This document shows positions 10,780-20,499 of a DNA stretch of 64,000 nucleotides, one piece after another. This DNA comes from Monoplex corrugatus (Eukaryota > Mollusca > Gastropoda > Littorinimorpha > Ranellidae). A program made the position numbers and the translations under genes. The DNA lies in assembly GCA_030674185.1 (NCBI GenBank), contig CM060312.1:25004961-25068960 (forward strand), read 5' to 3'. Positions within the stretch are counted from its first letter, which is position 1. Each line of letters begins with the position of its first letter. The notes below the pieces were generated by a model. It made no database searches. It was not told the DNA's origin and saw only the letters and a program-made list of their open reading frames with translations.

Positions 10780-11204
10780 GTGGTATCATGAGCACACAGA
10801 GGTGTGTGAAATTGCCTGAAAATCATTCCATGCCATGATGTGTCAAACATTTTTTGTGGACTGTACAAATTATCTTTTTTCTTTTCTAATTATGTCAATA
10901 CAACTCTGGAAAAGAAATTGCAGTTTGCTGTGCCTTGGATAAGTGATATCTGTTTTACTTAAATTAAAAAAAAAGTTGTTTCTGTGTAACATGATTAGTG
11001 ATGAGAAAAAATAGTAAAAAACAAACATTTTGAATTAAAAGAAATTTGCGTGTTCTTTGCAATTGCAAGGTTAGCTGTTTGTGTGTATGGGTAGGTACAT
11101 GTGCATACATTTGTGTATTTTTGTCACTCATTCTGTAATGCTTGTGTATATTCCTGTACACTTGATTTTGCTTTAGATGGTGATGATTTTGCTTTAGATG
11201 GTGA

Positions 11205-11745
11205 ACTCCCCCGTTGAGTTGCCGGGGGCTCTTTCAGTATAACTAGTATCCCCCACCTTCTGGAAATTCTGTGCTAGAAATTTCCTCTTTTCTGTCACTT
11301 TTCTGCCTTGTTTTCTGTCATTTCTACTTATTTTCTGCCTTAATGGTCTATTCACCTGTATTTTTTCGATAAAGTCTTATGTACTTTTTCTTCGGATTGA
11401 TAATTGGGTACATGTATTAAGTGCATTTTTGGCTCTAATGTGGTGAGATATGCGGAAGCAATTTTAGGTAATTTATGCCTGTTTGTACATATGTTTTGGT
11501 GTCCTTATGTATGCTTATATTTGTATTCAGGTGTGTTATTTAAATCTCCCCTGTGTGATAAATCGGACGGAATGGTCCTGCGCCAGGGGCATGTCCTTAG
11601 ATTATGTGCGCGAATGCATTGATATGTGTACTTAATTTTCTTTTCTTTTTTTTTTCTTGTTGCAGTTTTGTGTGTTTTGAAGCGGTTATAGCCCTGATAT
11701 GGCTCTGTGCAGTCGGCTGGGCTTTAAACAACAATAAAAGAAAGA
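11205..11745 (+). repeat. Dispersed repeat R1, copy B (uninterrupted)
   Basis: The most complete plus-strand R1 copy: CTCTTTCAGTATAACTAGTA, TTCTGGAAATTCTG, GATAAAGTCTTATGTAC, GAGATATGCGGAAGCAATTT, GATAAATCGGACGGAATGG, and the 3' end TCGGCTGGGCTTTAAACAA followed by an A/G-rich tail. It supplies the empty-site sequence that shows a TTAA insertion in copy A. Confidence 0.8.
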
Positions 11746-12690
11746 AAGATGATGAACGTTAATATGCCCATATTCCAAACAATAGTCTGATCAAAACAGT
11801 TGCCCTTACTGCCATAATAATATTTCACTCAAATCAGTGTGTAGAAATTATAACATTTTTTTATGGCTTTACCAGTAATGCGGAATCACCATGCTATTAT
11901 GTACAAAGGCATACATGTCTGTTTGTGAGTCATTATGTCAAGCCTGCATCTGTACATCAATTATCACTTTGTATGAAGCATTATGCAAGCAGCCGTCGCC
12001 ACTATCAAAGATTCTGCCAGATAATAGCTCAAAGATTTGGATGGAGTGAAAATGGAGTTATCCAAGTCATATGAATCCCTCATGCACAAACTATGGATTC
12101 ACTCTCTCATGTCTTTTTTTTAGCTTATTTATTTATTTATTTTGTTTTCATTTTGCTGTATGTTTATGTGCCTAAAATATACATCACATCATGAAATTTA
12201 TCTTACACAACTATGACAGGCCCAGTGAGACTTAATGCTATTACTTTTGAGTAGTAAAGTGTTTTCAAGTTTTGTTGTAGCTGGCTGTATGGCGCATAAT
12301 GTTTACAAAATAGTATTGCTTTTGAACTTTACACCATTCATTATCATAATACTTTAACTAATGTAAGGTATTAAAATTTTACTATATGGGACGAATTTGC
12401 AAACGTTTTCCTCTTTTCCTTTTTCATCACTTCATCTTGTGCCACCCTTTTTCAATGATAGAATAAGTTGTGTACATTGAAGTTTTCCACTTCTGGTTTA
12501 TGAATCATTTTTTGGTGAAATCCTCGCAGAAAGTATCCACAAAATAATTTCTGATCCCAAAATGTGTTTGCATCATAGCTTGTCCATGGTGTATCCGTGA
12601 GCACTGTGTCAAGGATAAAGTCTGTACGTTGTAAGTGTAGCAATGATCAGCCCCTAAAGGTTGATCAGCCTCTTCAGTCATTTTCTCATA
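11746..12690. other. No gene seen
   Basis: AT-rich sequence with short homopolymers; no conserved coding, RNA or repeat unit recognised. Confidence 0.5.
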
Positions 12691-12693
12691 CTG

Positions 12694-12940
12694 GATGAAG
12701 TAGCAGGGAAGTTTTGCTGTTTTTCTCCATAATTTTTGTATCTTTTGTTTGATGGGTTTTTTTGTGTTTGTTTTTTGGTCTTATTGTTATGCTTGACAAA
12801 GGCCAGTAGGGCAAAAATAGCTGAAGTAGCAGGGAAGTTTGGCTGTTTTTCTCCCAAATTTTTTTTATCTTTGTATCTTTTGTTTGATGGGTTTTTGTTT
12901 GTTTGTTTGTTTTTTTTAAGGCCAGTTGGCCAAAAATTTC
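12694..12940. repeat. Tandem duplication, two units of about 120-127 bp
   Basis: GAAGTAGCAGGGAAGTTT, TTTGTTTGATGGGTTTTT and AAGGCCAGT occur in the same order twice, starting at about 12696 and 12822. The units differ by point changes and T-run length. From 12941 to 13440 nothing further was recognised. Confidence 0.8.
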
Positions 12941-13439
12941 GCCTGTCTTGCCTGGTTGCATAAACCCTTGCGCGTTTGCATTCTTTGAGACTTATCTCCC
13001 CCTAGATTTTGGATTTTTGTGTCATCATAAACCCAAAATGGGTTGGTTGATTTAACTGTCTACCACGCACATACTAAGAGATAGAGAAATATGAAAATCG
13101 GCCAGTACAGTCACAATACCATGTAGGCCTACTATCATATGGTATCCGAGTCGTATGTCTCTCCCTAAACTGTCATGTCGTTGTCACCAGTTTTGTAATA
13201 AGTTATGGTGACATTTGTATTAAACCCTGCAATCATGCAAGTTTGGCATGCCCATGCTACATACTCATGTGAAATGAAAGTGAGAAGCCTACCTGATGTG
13301 ATCCCAGTCCATCCTGAAGGAAAAGGTCCCACTGGGCGAGTCACAAGTGTCATACTATAATTGTCAACTCTCTCACTATTGCTACTACTACTTCTAACTA
13401 CTACTATGCATTCCTGGCTTCCAAACAATTATTTACAAC

Positions 13440-15949
13440 ACTAGAACTACATATGTTTCATCATTGCAGGAGACTTTAATTTTCATTATAATGAACCTAA
13501 CCAGACCCACACTGCTAAACTGATAAGCTCTTTGAACTCCTTTGGCTTGACCCAATCTATCGACACTCCAACCCACGAAAAAGGCAACATCCTCGATTGG
13601 GTTGTTCATAGAACTGACCAGTCCTTCATCAAATCCATTGAAATTGATTATACTCTTCCTTCGGATCATGTCTGTATCCTCGGCCAACTTTCAATGACCA
13701 AGCCTCCACCCCAAACTACCTATGTCATGGTCAGAAAACTAGTTGATATCAACACCGTCGTCTTCAACGAAGATCTCCTGGCCGCTCTTCAGTCCTGTCC
13801 TCCAGCCTCTGCTGACGACCTCAATCGGACTATTGGTGATCTGCTGGACATGCACGCCCCCGCCACCAGACGTAGGGTATCCCAGAGACCACCATCGCCC
13901 TGGTTTTCTGCCGTTGGCCCTGATCTTCTTAAGGCCAAGCGTGAACGCCGTCGTGCTGAAAGACGGTGGCTGAAGAACAGCATTACTATCAATAAACAGA
14001 TTTTTCAGGCTGCCAACAAAACTGTCAATGCTATAGTTGACTCTGCTAAGTCTGCCTTTTACAATGCGAAAATTATTGCATGCTCTACATCAAAACAGCT
14101 ATATTCCGTTACTAATACCCTCCTTGGCAAATCAGATAAATCTCCTCTCCCATCATGCTTTCCCCCTGCCCGTCTAGCACAACATTTTTCAGATTTTTTC
14201 ATTGATAAAATTAGGTCCATCCGTTCCAGTCTTGACTCCCAGCCCATCTCTCAACCTCCTATTCCCGACCCTCTGTTTCAAGGCACACCACTTATTTCTT
14301 TTCAGCCTGCTTCTGAAACTACTATCCGCAATGTAATCCGCCATTCTGACATCAAGACCTGTGAGCTTGATCCTCTTCCAGCATCTATCTTAACACACTG
14401 CCTAGATACTTTGCTCCCTCACTTCACAACTGTCATCAACAATTCCCTGTCATCTGGTATCTTTCCCTTTTCCTTCAAATCTGCCCTGGTCAGACCTCTT
14501 TTAAAGAAACCTAGTCTTGACCCCAATAACCTCAAAAACTATCGACCTGTTTCCAACCTACCTTTCTTATCCAAAGTCCTTGAAAAAATTGTTCTCGCAC
14601 AGATCTCTGATCATATCACCGCCAACAACCTCTCTTACCCTTATCAGTCGGCTTATCGCACTGGACACAGCCCTGAAACTGCTCTTGTAAAAATTGCAAA
14701 TGATATTCTGACTGCTCTTGATCAAAATCAAATCTCTCTTCTATCTCTCCTTGATCTCTCGGCTGCATTCGACACCATCGACCATTCTATCATGCTCACA
14801 CGTCTCCATAAAGTGTTCGGTATCTCTGACATCGCTCTGTCTTGGTTCCAGTCCTACCTTTCCAATCGCACTCAAACAGTCTCTGTCTGTTGTTCATCCT
14901 CTGCACCCGCTACCCTCCAGTTTGGTGTGCCCCAAGGCTCTGTTTTAGGTCCCATCCTGTTTGTACTGTACACACAACCCCTCTCTGAAATTATGCGACT
15001 TCACTCTATGTCCCATCATAGCTTTTCTGATGACAACCAACTCTATACTTCTGGTTCCCTCCCACAACTGCCCTCTATAATCAGACAAACCCAAGGCTGC
15101 ATTTCTGATGTTCACTCCTGGATGACTGTAAACAAACTTCAACTCAACCCCATTAAAACTGAACTTGGCCTTATCTCTCCCACCACATTGGCTAAGTGTT
15201 CTTCCCTTCCTCTGTCTGTCTCTCTGCTTGGATCTGACATTCCACTATCTTCCACTGTCCGCAATCTTGGAGTCACTCTTGATAACACCCTGTCCTTTGA
15301 AAAACACGTCCAGAATGTTTGCAGATTATGCTATCTTGAGATACGCAGAATTTCTTCTATTCGCAATATCCTCTCTGTCGAAGCCACCAAAACTCTCCTC
15401 TGTGCCTTTGTTCTCTCTCGTCTCGACTACTGCAACTCCCTCCTCTCGGGCTGTCCTTTCTCTCTCATTCAAAAGCTTCAAAAAGTTCAAAACAATGCTG
15501 CTAGGCTCATCTTCAGAAAATCTCGTTCCTCTCATGTCACTCCTCTTCTCAAATCTCTTCACTGGTTACCTGTTGAAAAGAGAATTCGCTACAAGATTGC
15601 TTTGTTATGTTTTAAGTCTCTCAACGGTCTTGCACCCCCTTACATCTCTGACCTCCTCCATCTGTACACCCCCTCTCGTCAACTTCGTTCCTCGGCTGAT
15701 ACTCGTACCTTCCGCATACCATTCTGTCGCACTAAAACTTATGGTCAACGCTCCTTTTCCTATCAGGCCCCTGTAATCTGGAATCAGCTCCCTGTCTCTG
15801 TTCGCCACTCTGCAACTCTCACTTCTTTCAAGTCCTCTCTGAAAACCCATCTCTTCCAGTCCCTCTCATGATACTTATAAAGACTCTACCACCTAACTTC
15901 CCCAAATCCCCCCTTGTTGTCTTTTGAGCCTTGAATGTCGGCTGGTGTG

Positions 15950-16017
<68 letters not shown>

Positions 16018-16110
16018 GTTGTGTCTGCGTGATACCTGTAAGCGCTTAGGGCTCTTGTTTTCATCAGATTAGGCGCTATATAAATGCTCTTTATTATTAT
16101 TATTATATTT
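13440..16110 (+). mobile_element. 5'-truncated LINE (CR1/L2/jockey-like) with long open ORF
   Basis: A 2.4-kb open frame with endonuclease C-terminus and reverse transcriptase is followed by a 3' UTR carrying a (GT)n tract (15943-16014), GTAAGCGCTTAGGGC, a GGCGCTATATAAATG block and a TTATTATTATTA tail (16091-16106). That tail style is typical of CR1/L2-type LINEs in invertebrates. The 5' half of the endonuclease is missing. Codon use is C/T-rich (many CTC, TCT) unlike the AT-rich surroundings. Insertion of a truncated copy by target-primed reverse transcription is inferred; target duplications were not resolved. Confidence 0.88.
13445..15871 (+). CDS. LINE endonuclease/reverse-transcriptase ORF, N-terminally truncated
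   Basis: The frame is open from just after a TAG at 13442-13444 to the TGA at 15869-15871 with no internal stop. It starts inside the AP-type endonuclease: IIAGDFNFHYNEP holds the GDFN motif and HEKGNILDWVVHR and PSDHVCI the domain end. The reverse-transcriptase domain follows: LKNYRPVSNLPFLSKVLEKI, LLDLSAAFDTIDHS, FGVPQGSVLGPILF and the catalytic SFSDDNQLYTSG. Counting from 13532, the catalytic aspartates are D414, D500 and D501; the usual Y/FADD is FSDD here. The end carries LSRLDYCNSLLSG and LHWLPVEKRIRYKI, family tail motifs. No credible start codon exists because the 5' end is lost, so translation is unlikely. Intactness suggests recent insertion. Confidence 0.9.
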   Translation, partial: NYICFIIAGDFNFHYNEPNQTHTAKLISSLNSFGLTQSIDTPTHEKGNILDWVVHRTDQSFIKSIEIDYTLPSDHVCILGQLSMTKPPPQTTYVMVRKLVDINTVVFNEDLLAALQSCPPASADDLNRTIGDLLDMHAPATRRRVSQRPPSPWFSAVGPDLLKAKRERRRAERRWLKNSITINKQIFQAANKTVNAIVDSAKSAFYNAKIIACSTSKQLYSVTNTLLGKSDKSPLPSCFPPARLAQHFSDFFIDKIRSIRSSLDSQPISQPPIPDPLFQGTPLISFQPASETTIRNVIRHSDIKTCELDPLPASILTHCLDTLLPHFTTVINNSLSSGIFPFSFKSALVRPLLKKPSLDPNNLKNYRPVSNLPFLSKVLEKIVLAQISDHITANNLSYPYQSAYRTGHSPETALVKIANDILTALDQNQISLLSLLDLSAAFDTIDHSIMLTRLHKVFGISDIALSWFQSYLSNRTQTVSVCCSSSAPATLQFGVPQGSVLGPILFVLYTQPLSEIMRLHSMSHHSFSDDNQLYTSGSLPQLPSIIRQTQGCISDVHSWMTVNKLQLNPIKTELGLISPTTLAKCSSLPLSVSLLGSDIPLSSTVRNLGVTLDNTLSFEKHVQNVCRLCYLEIRRISSIRNILSVEATKTLLCAFVLSRLDYCNSLLSGCPFSLIQKLQKVQNNAARLIFRKSRSSHVTPLLKSLHWLPVEKRIRYKIALLCFKSLNGLAPPYISDLLHLYTPSRQLRSSADTRTFRIPFCRTKTYGQRSFSYQAPVIWNQLPVSVRHSATLTSFKSSLKTHLFQSLS

Positions 16111-16680
16111 TACACCACAGTCTATTCACAAGCAATCATCGCAGTGTCCAAGGTCGTAAGTGGCTTGGTCCTGTGGGCTCAGAGAACTCGCGTAGTGGCT
16201 GTGCATGTGTCGCCAGTCGCCGTGTTGTCTACAGATCAGCAAGTGGCTCATCATCTTCTGGGTCATTCTGCGTGTTGTCATCCTCTAATTCGTCATTTAA
16301 TTAAATACCGTATCAGACTCCTGTAACATTTCTTTTTCATATTTATCTAATTCTGCTAAAATATCTCCTAACTCCTCTTCAGTATAATCGACCATTTTGT
16401 CGAACAACTCGGCATTGATACTCAGTGTGGTCAGATTCACTCTCAACTCACTCTCAGTTCTCTCACGCTCTTTGTGAATGAGCATGGTGCTATGGCCTAA
16501 AAGTAGTTTATTCCAATGTGTTCATGCCAGAGCTTTACCCTAAGAGACTTTCCACATGTTGAAGGTCACGGCGTGATAGAAAAGTACTGTGTATGTGCTC
16601 CCAGCTACTCCCTGAATGAAATCTAGAGGCCGTTTCGGGAATCCTGGTTTCTCCAGGTATGAATGTATAAGGGTTAAATA
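16111..16680 (-). pseudogene. Possible piggyBac-type N-terminal fragment
   Basis: On the minus strand 16485-16297 encodes MVDYTEEELGDILAELDKYE followed by acidic residues; after frame breaks LREFSEPTGPSH appears near 16170, loosely like the F..xxGP motif that precedes piggyBac cores. Beyond its 5' side TTAACCCTTATAC (RC at about 16665-16677) resembles a piggyBac terminus. Homology is weak and the left end is absent or cut off by the LINE. It may be an unrelated acidic ORF. Confidence 0.3.
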
Positions 16681-17424
16681 TGCATTCTGATTCTATTTAA
16701 TGTTTTCCTGGTTCCAGCTTCTATAAATCTTTTGTGGTACTTGCTATACATTTTCCTTTATTCCTTCTAATTTAAAGAACATTAGTTATTTTCAAACTTT
16801 TAGTTTTTGTGGTGACAGTATTTCTATGTAAATATTTGTATTCTGGCAGATGGGCTGGAGAACCTATGATGATTAGCCTAGTAAATTAATTTTGAAAGGA
16901 GTACTTGCCCATAACATTAATTTAGCTTGCCTGTCCTCATATATGAAATGTTCTGGTGAGGTGAGCTAAGTGTTTCATAAAGAATCTAGTTCCCAACCTT
17001 CTCCCATCTAGTGTGTGTATGGGTTTTAGTCTCTGGGAGTGTTATGGATCATTACTGTTGTAATTGTTTACTGATGGTGACTGAAATTCCTGTCATGGAT
17101 TGTATATCCGCTTTTCAGAATGTTAAAAATGAAAGAAAAAAATATTACCCTTTAATTCTTCTTGACAAACTGCATAAAACAGTACCCACTAAACCTGTTC
17201 ACTTTCTTGCCATGTCCATCAGCTTCCTGCTGAAGTTTGAAAGAATTTACATTTGAAAAATAAGTTTGCTTGTTTCCATTCTTGGGGAGCTGTGATATGG
17301 ATGGAAAAAAATCTGTGGTAAGTTGGCCCAGTTGTGGTTTGACTTTGCAGTTGTCCCCCTGAAAGTGTGTTTTGAACAAAGTCTATTTTGGCATTTATCT
17401 TTGGTTTTTTATTTTCATTTTATT
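16681..17424. other. No gene seen
   Basis: AT-rich sequence without recognisable coding or repeat structure apart from short homopolymers. Confidence 0.5.
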
Positions 17425-17705
17425 TTATTTTATTTCTTTTTTGTCCTTTGTTTTTGGCTGAGCCATCTTCTACACTGCTTATGTACCCCCCATTTTGGCT
17501 CTCCAACACAACTTCTAAACCACTGAAATCAAGGTCAGTATAACAGCAGAACATGAAGAGCCACAGAATCTGGGACAATTTTTCACAATACTCTGATGAT
17601 GAGAATGAGGATGATAGTGAGATGGAGTTCCAGTTTAGATTGAGACTGCGTGACAGGGCAGTACTTTACGCTTACTTCCATAATATAGTCTGACATCAAC
17701 CAGAC
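17425..17705 (-). mobile_element. SINE family A, 5'-truncated, with 3' domain
   Basis: Same arrangement as the 4.4-kb copy: T-rich start (A/T tail), 3' domain (CTACACTGCTTATGTACCCC ... ATCTGGGACAATTTTTCACA), GATGATGAGAATGAGGATGA tract, then RC of the SINE body to about 17700. The tRNA-like head is absent; a CT/GT microsatellite (17707-17743) takes its place. Confidence 0.7.
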
Positions 17706-18130
17706 CTCTCTCTCTCTGTGTGTGTGTGTGTGTGTGTGTGTGTTTCAGTTTATCAAGATGGCATCTCTGCTCCAGACTGGAGAGATACAAACACACACAC
17801 CCTGCAGTGTTGCTTGTGCTCTTGAAAAATTACTGTTATAAGATACAAATGTGTGGTTCAGGCTTCGCTAGCATAGATGTAGTGCTCTCATTTTTCAATC
17901 TGACCCACAGGTTTGAGTAAGGCATGGAAAAAAAAATTGTGTGTGCCACCAACTGTGAATAGGCTACAAACCCAACTGTTAAGGGTTAGGAAGTGTACAG
18001 CAGTGAGGGAGAGAAGACAGGCACCATCCTTGTAATGCTGACCCTGAGAAGAGTGGAAGTCCCTTCCACCCTCACTTCTCTGTGATCTCTGGGATATGAT
18101 TCAGTCTTCATATTTTACTATTTGTGAGTG

Positions 18131-18132
<2 letters not shown>

Positions 18133-18173
<41 letters not shown>

Positions 18174-18310
18174 TGCGTGCGTGCGTGTGCGTGTGTGCAT
18201 TTCACACAAATATACATGATATTCAGCTTTATGTAGGCCTATTCATTTTTTGGGGTTGAAATTATGAAATGACATTAAATGGTACTCAAGGCTTTCTGAA
18301 CCAAGTGTGG

Positions 18311-18355
<45 letters not shown>

Positions 18356-18512
18356 TGCGTGCGTGCGTGTGCGTGTGTGCATTTCACACAAATATACATG
18401 ATATTCAGCTTTATGTAGGCCTATTCATTTTTTGGGGTTGAAATTATGAAATGACATTAAATGGTACTCAAGGCTTTCTGAACCAAGTGTGGTTTTGTGT
18501 GTGTGTGTGTAA
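18133..18512. repeat. Recent 182-bp tandem duplication containing a GT/GC microsatellite
   Basis: A unit made of (GT)n, CGCGTGCGTGCGTGCG and about 120 bp of unique sequence (through TATACATGATATTCAGC and CTTTCTGAACCAAGTG) occurs twice with an offset of 182 bp (unit landmark at 18169 and 18351). The unique parts look identical. Confidence 0.92.
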
Positions 18513-18689
18513 ATGTTTCTGTTCATTTGTAGCTCATGTCTGGGGGTGCATGATGGAACACAAATTCATTTGCAGATGTGTAATGGTACAGAAATTTTCA
18601 CCTGCAAGGTAAAAATTCATCCAGCACTTCATTTTCTAAAGTATAACTTTCTTTATCCCTAGCATTCCGATTTTTCTGGGATGTATGTG

Positions 18690-18960
18690 TGCACACTACT
18701 TTTCCCACACTGTACAGGCAGTGTGATGCTACATAGTCTACTTACTCCATCTTCAGTGGGTGTGCATACTGGGTGTTTCCATAAGGTACAAGACACTGAC
18801 ATGATCTTTAACAAACACATCTCATATTCCACATGTGTATATGTATGAAGAGGGCTTACACATTAACTGGTCTGCACACATGTTGACCTGGGAGACAGAA
18901 TTATTCTCCATTATAATCTCAGGATTATGAGGCAAAATTTGCTTTCTGAATATATAAATT
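18690..18960 (-). repeat. SINE family B copy
   Basis: TGCACACTAC...CACACTGTACAGGCAG, TACTCCATCTTCAGTGGG, GACACTGACATGATC and GGTCTGCACACATGTTGACC follow the order of the copies at 21.34 and 51.65 kb. The tRNA-like head at the right is not clear in this copy. Confidence 0.6.
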
Positions 18961-19509
18961 GAAGCTGCCAGTGAGCAGGACAGGAGTCATCACCACATGC
19001 TGCACAACATTCATGCCTCTGACATGACATACACATGCACACACAGATACCAGTACATACACTGATAAGCACACTGAAACCACAATCAACATAAATACTA
19101 TGTGAAAGAAGTTTGTTACAAGTCGAAGCATCCAGCACACAAAAAAAAACAACTAAGAAAATACAGGCTGTAACACAGGAGATTCTTTTTTTCTTTCTAT
19201 CACAGATCAAATTCTTAACAGATCACTGGATCCATTTTGGGCAAACACTTTTCATTTGCCATTATACATACCCTTCCCCCTCCACTCACTCTCTCTCTCT
19301 TTCTCACAGAGGAAAATCAAGGTGTTGGTTATACAAAGTCTATCATAAAAACATTCAAGCAGAGATTAGTTGATTGCAGATGGCAAAACTGGGATCACGC
19401 CAACACTAGAGATCTTTTTGCACAGTACACAAAGTTTAAACAATCTCATGAGGTTGAAACATATTTGATGTATTTTAACAGATCAGATATGTGTTCACAA
19501 GATTTATAT

Positions 19510-19637
19510 TTGGTATATCTGACTTATCAGTGCATAGATTAAGATATAAAAGACACAATAAAGAGGCAGTGAATTGGTATATCTGACATCAATGCATAAA
19601 TTAAGATATAAAAGACACAATAAGAGGCAGTGAATTG
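19510..19637. repeat. 64-bp tandem duplication
   Basis: TTGGTATATCTGAC ... ATTAAGATATAAAAGACACA ... GAGGCAGTGAATTG occurs twice at a 64-bp offset with few differences. Surrounding 18.96-19.98 kb shows nothing coding. Confidence 0.9.
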
Positions 19638-19981
19638 TCCATGATGTAAAAAACATGAAAATCACTTTACGTTTTCCAGCCCTTCAAGATCTGAGGCACA
19701 GTTAATTCAGCCAAAGTACTATCATAATCCAAATTATTTCAGATTACTAATGCTCATGGCTTAAAAAAAATGAGCATACAATTAGAAATTTGGCAACATA
19801 TGTTTATAATGCACTTAAGAAAAGAGAGTTCGCCTTATTCTAAAGTGATATTCTATTGACATGAGGAGAGTAGTTTGCCTTATCGTAAAGTTAAATTCTA
19901 GCGATGTGTGTCTGGGTTTTCAAACCCATTTAATATGTTCCTATTGTATTATTGAAGTGTGACTGTGTGACCCATACTGTA

Positions 19982-19987
19982 TTTATT
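19982..19987 (-). terminator. Candidate polyadenylation signal of the DCC gene
   Basis: AATAAA on the minus strand about 290 bases downstream of the stop codon at 20275. Position is reasonable for a 3' UTR, but the hexamer is common in AT-rich DNA and no cleavage site can be seen. Confidence 0.35.
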
Positions 19988-20274
19988 CCAAAATATTTGA
20001 AGTTTGTGTTATCCAGGAATGACCAGTATTATGTTTTGTGTTTGCATAATGTTTGTATGTGTTCACACCCTTTCAAATCAGGCTTTAGCCTTATGGAATA
20101 AATGTCTGATTCCTCTCTCTCACCCTCCCCCTCCTCCAACATGAACACTAACATACACGCGCACTCACACTCAAACACACACACACAGAGAACCAAAATC
20201 TCGAAGGCTTTCCCAACAAAGCAACAGACAGAAACTGAAAACACACCCTCTCTCTGATCCCTAAGTAAAACCCA

Positions 20275-20499
20275 CTACCTATCCTGAGGTTTCAATTTAT
20301 CGCGAAGGTGTTTCAGTTTGATGGAACAGCTGACTCCAGAATTGCAGCGATCCAAGGCTGCCTCTAGTCTGTAGACTGCAAACTTCATGTACATCTTGTT
20401 AAACAATGGCTCAATGACTGGTAACTGTGCGAGTGCTGCCAACTGTTGAAAACCGCAAGCTCGGTACATCTCGCGAACGGCGTCGCCTTGCACATAAAC
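20275..20499 (-). CDS. DCC gene exon 3 (terminal)
   Basis: Seventy-four codons plus TAG (20277-20275). The acceptor is ttctacag, ending at 20500. It encodes the GFQQLAALAQLPVIEPLF helix and a basic tail ending LKPQDR. Two cysteines (CNSGVSC) near the end could matter for redox chemistry but this is inference. Confidence 0.87.
   Translation of the reverse strand, partial: VYVQGDAVREMYRACGFQQLAALAQLPVIEPLFNKMYMKFAVYRLEAALDRCNSGVSCSIKLKHLRDKLKPQDR

Noticed and set aside
14718..15776. Additional long frames on both strands over the LINE
   Set aside because: They overlap the homologous reverse-transcriptase frame and have low-complexity Ser/Leu composition; shadows only.
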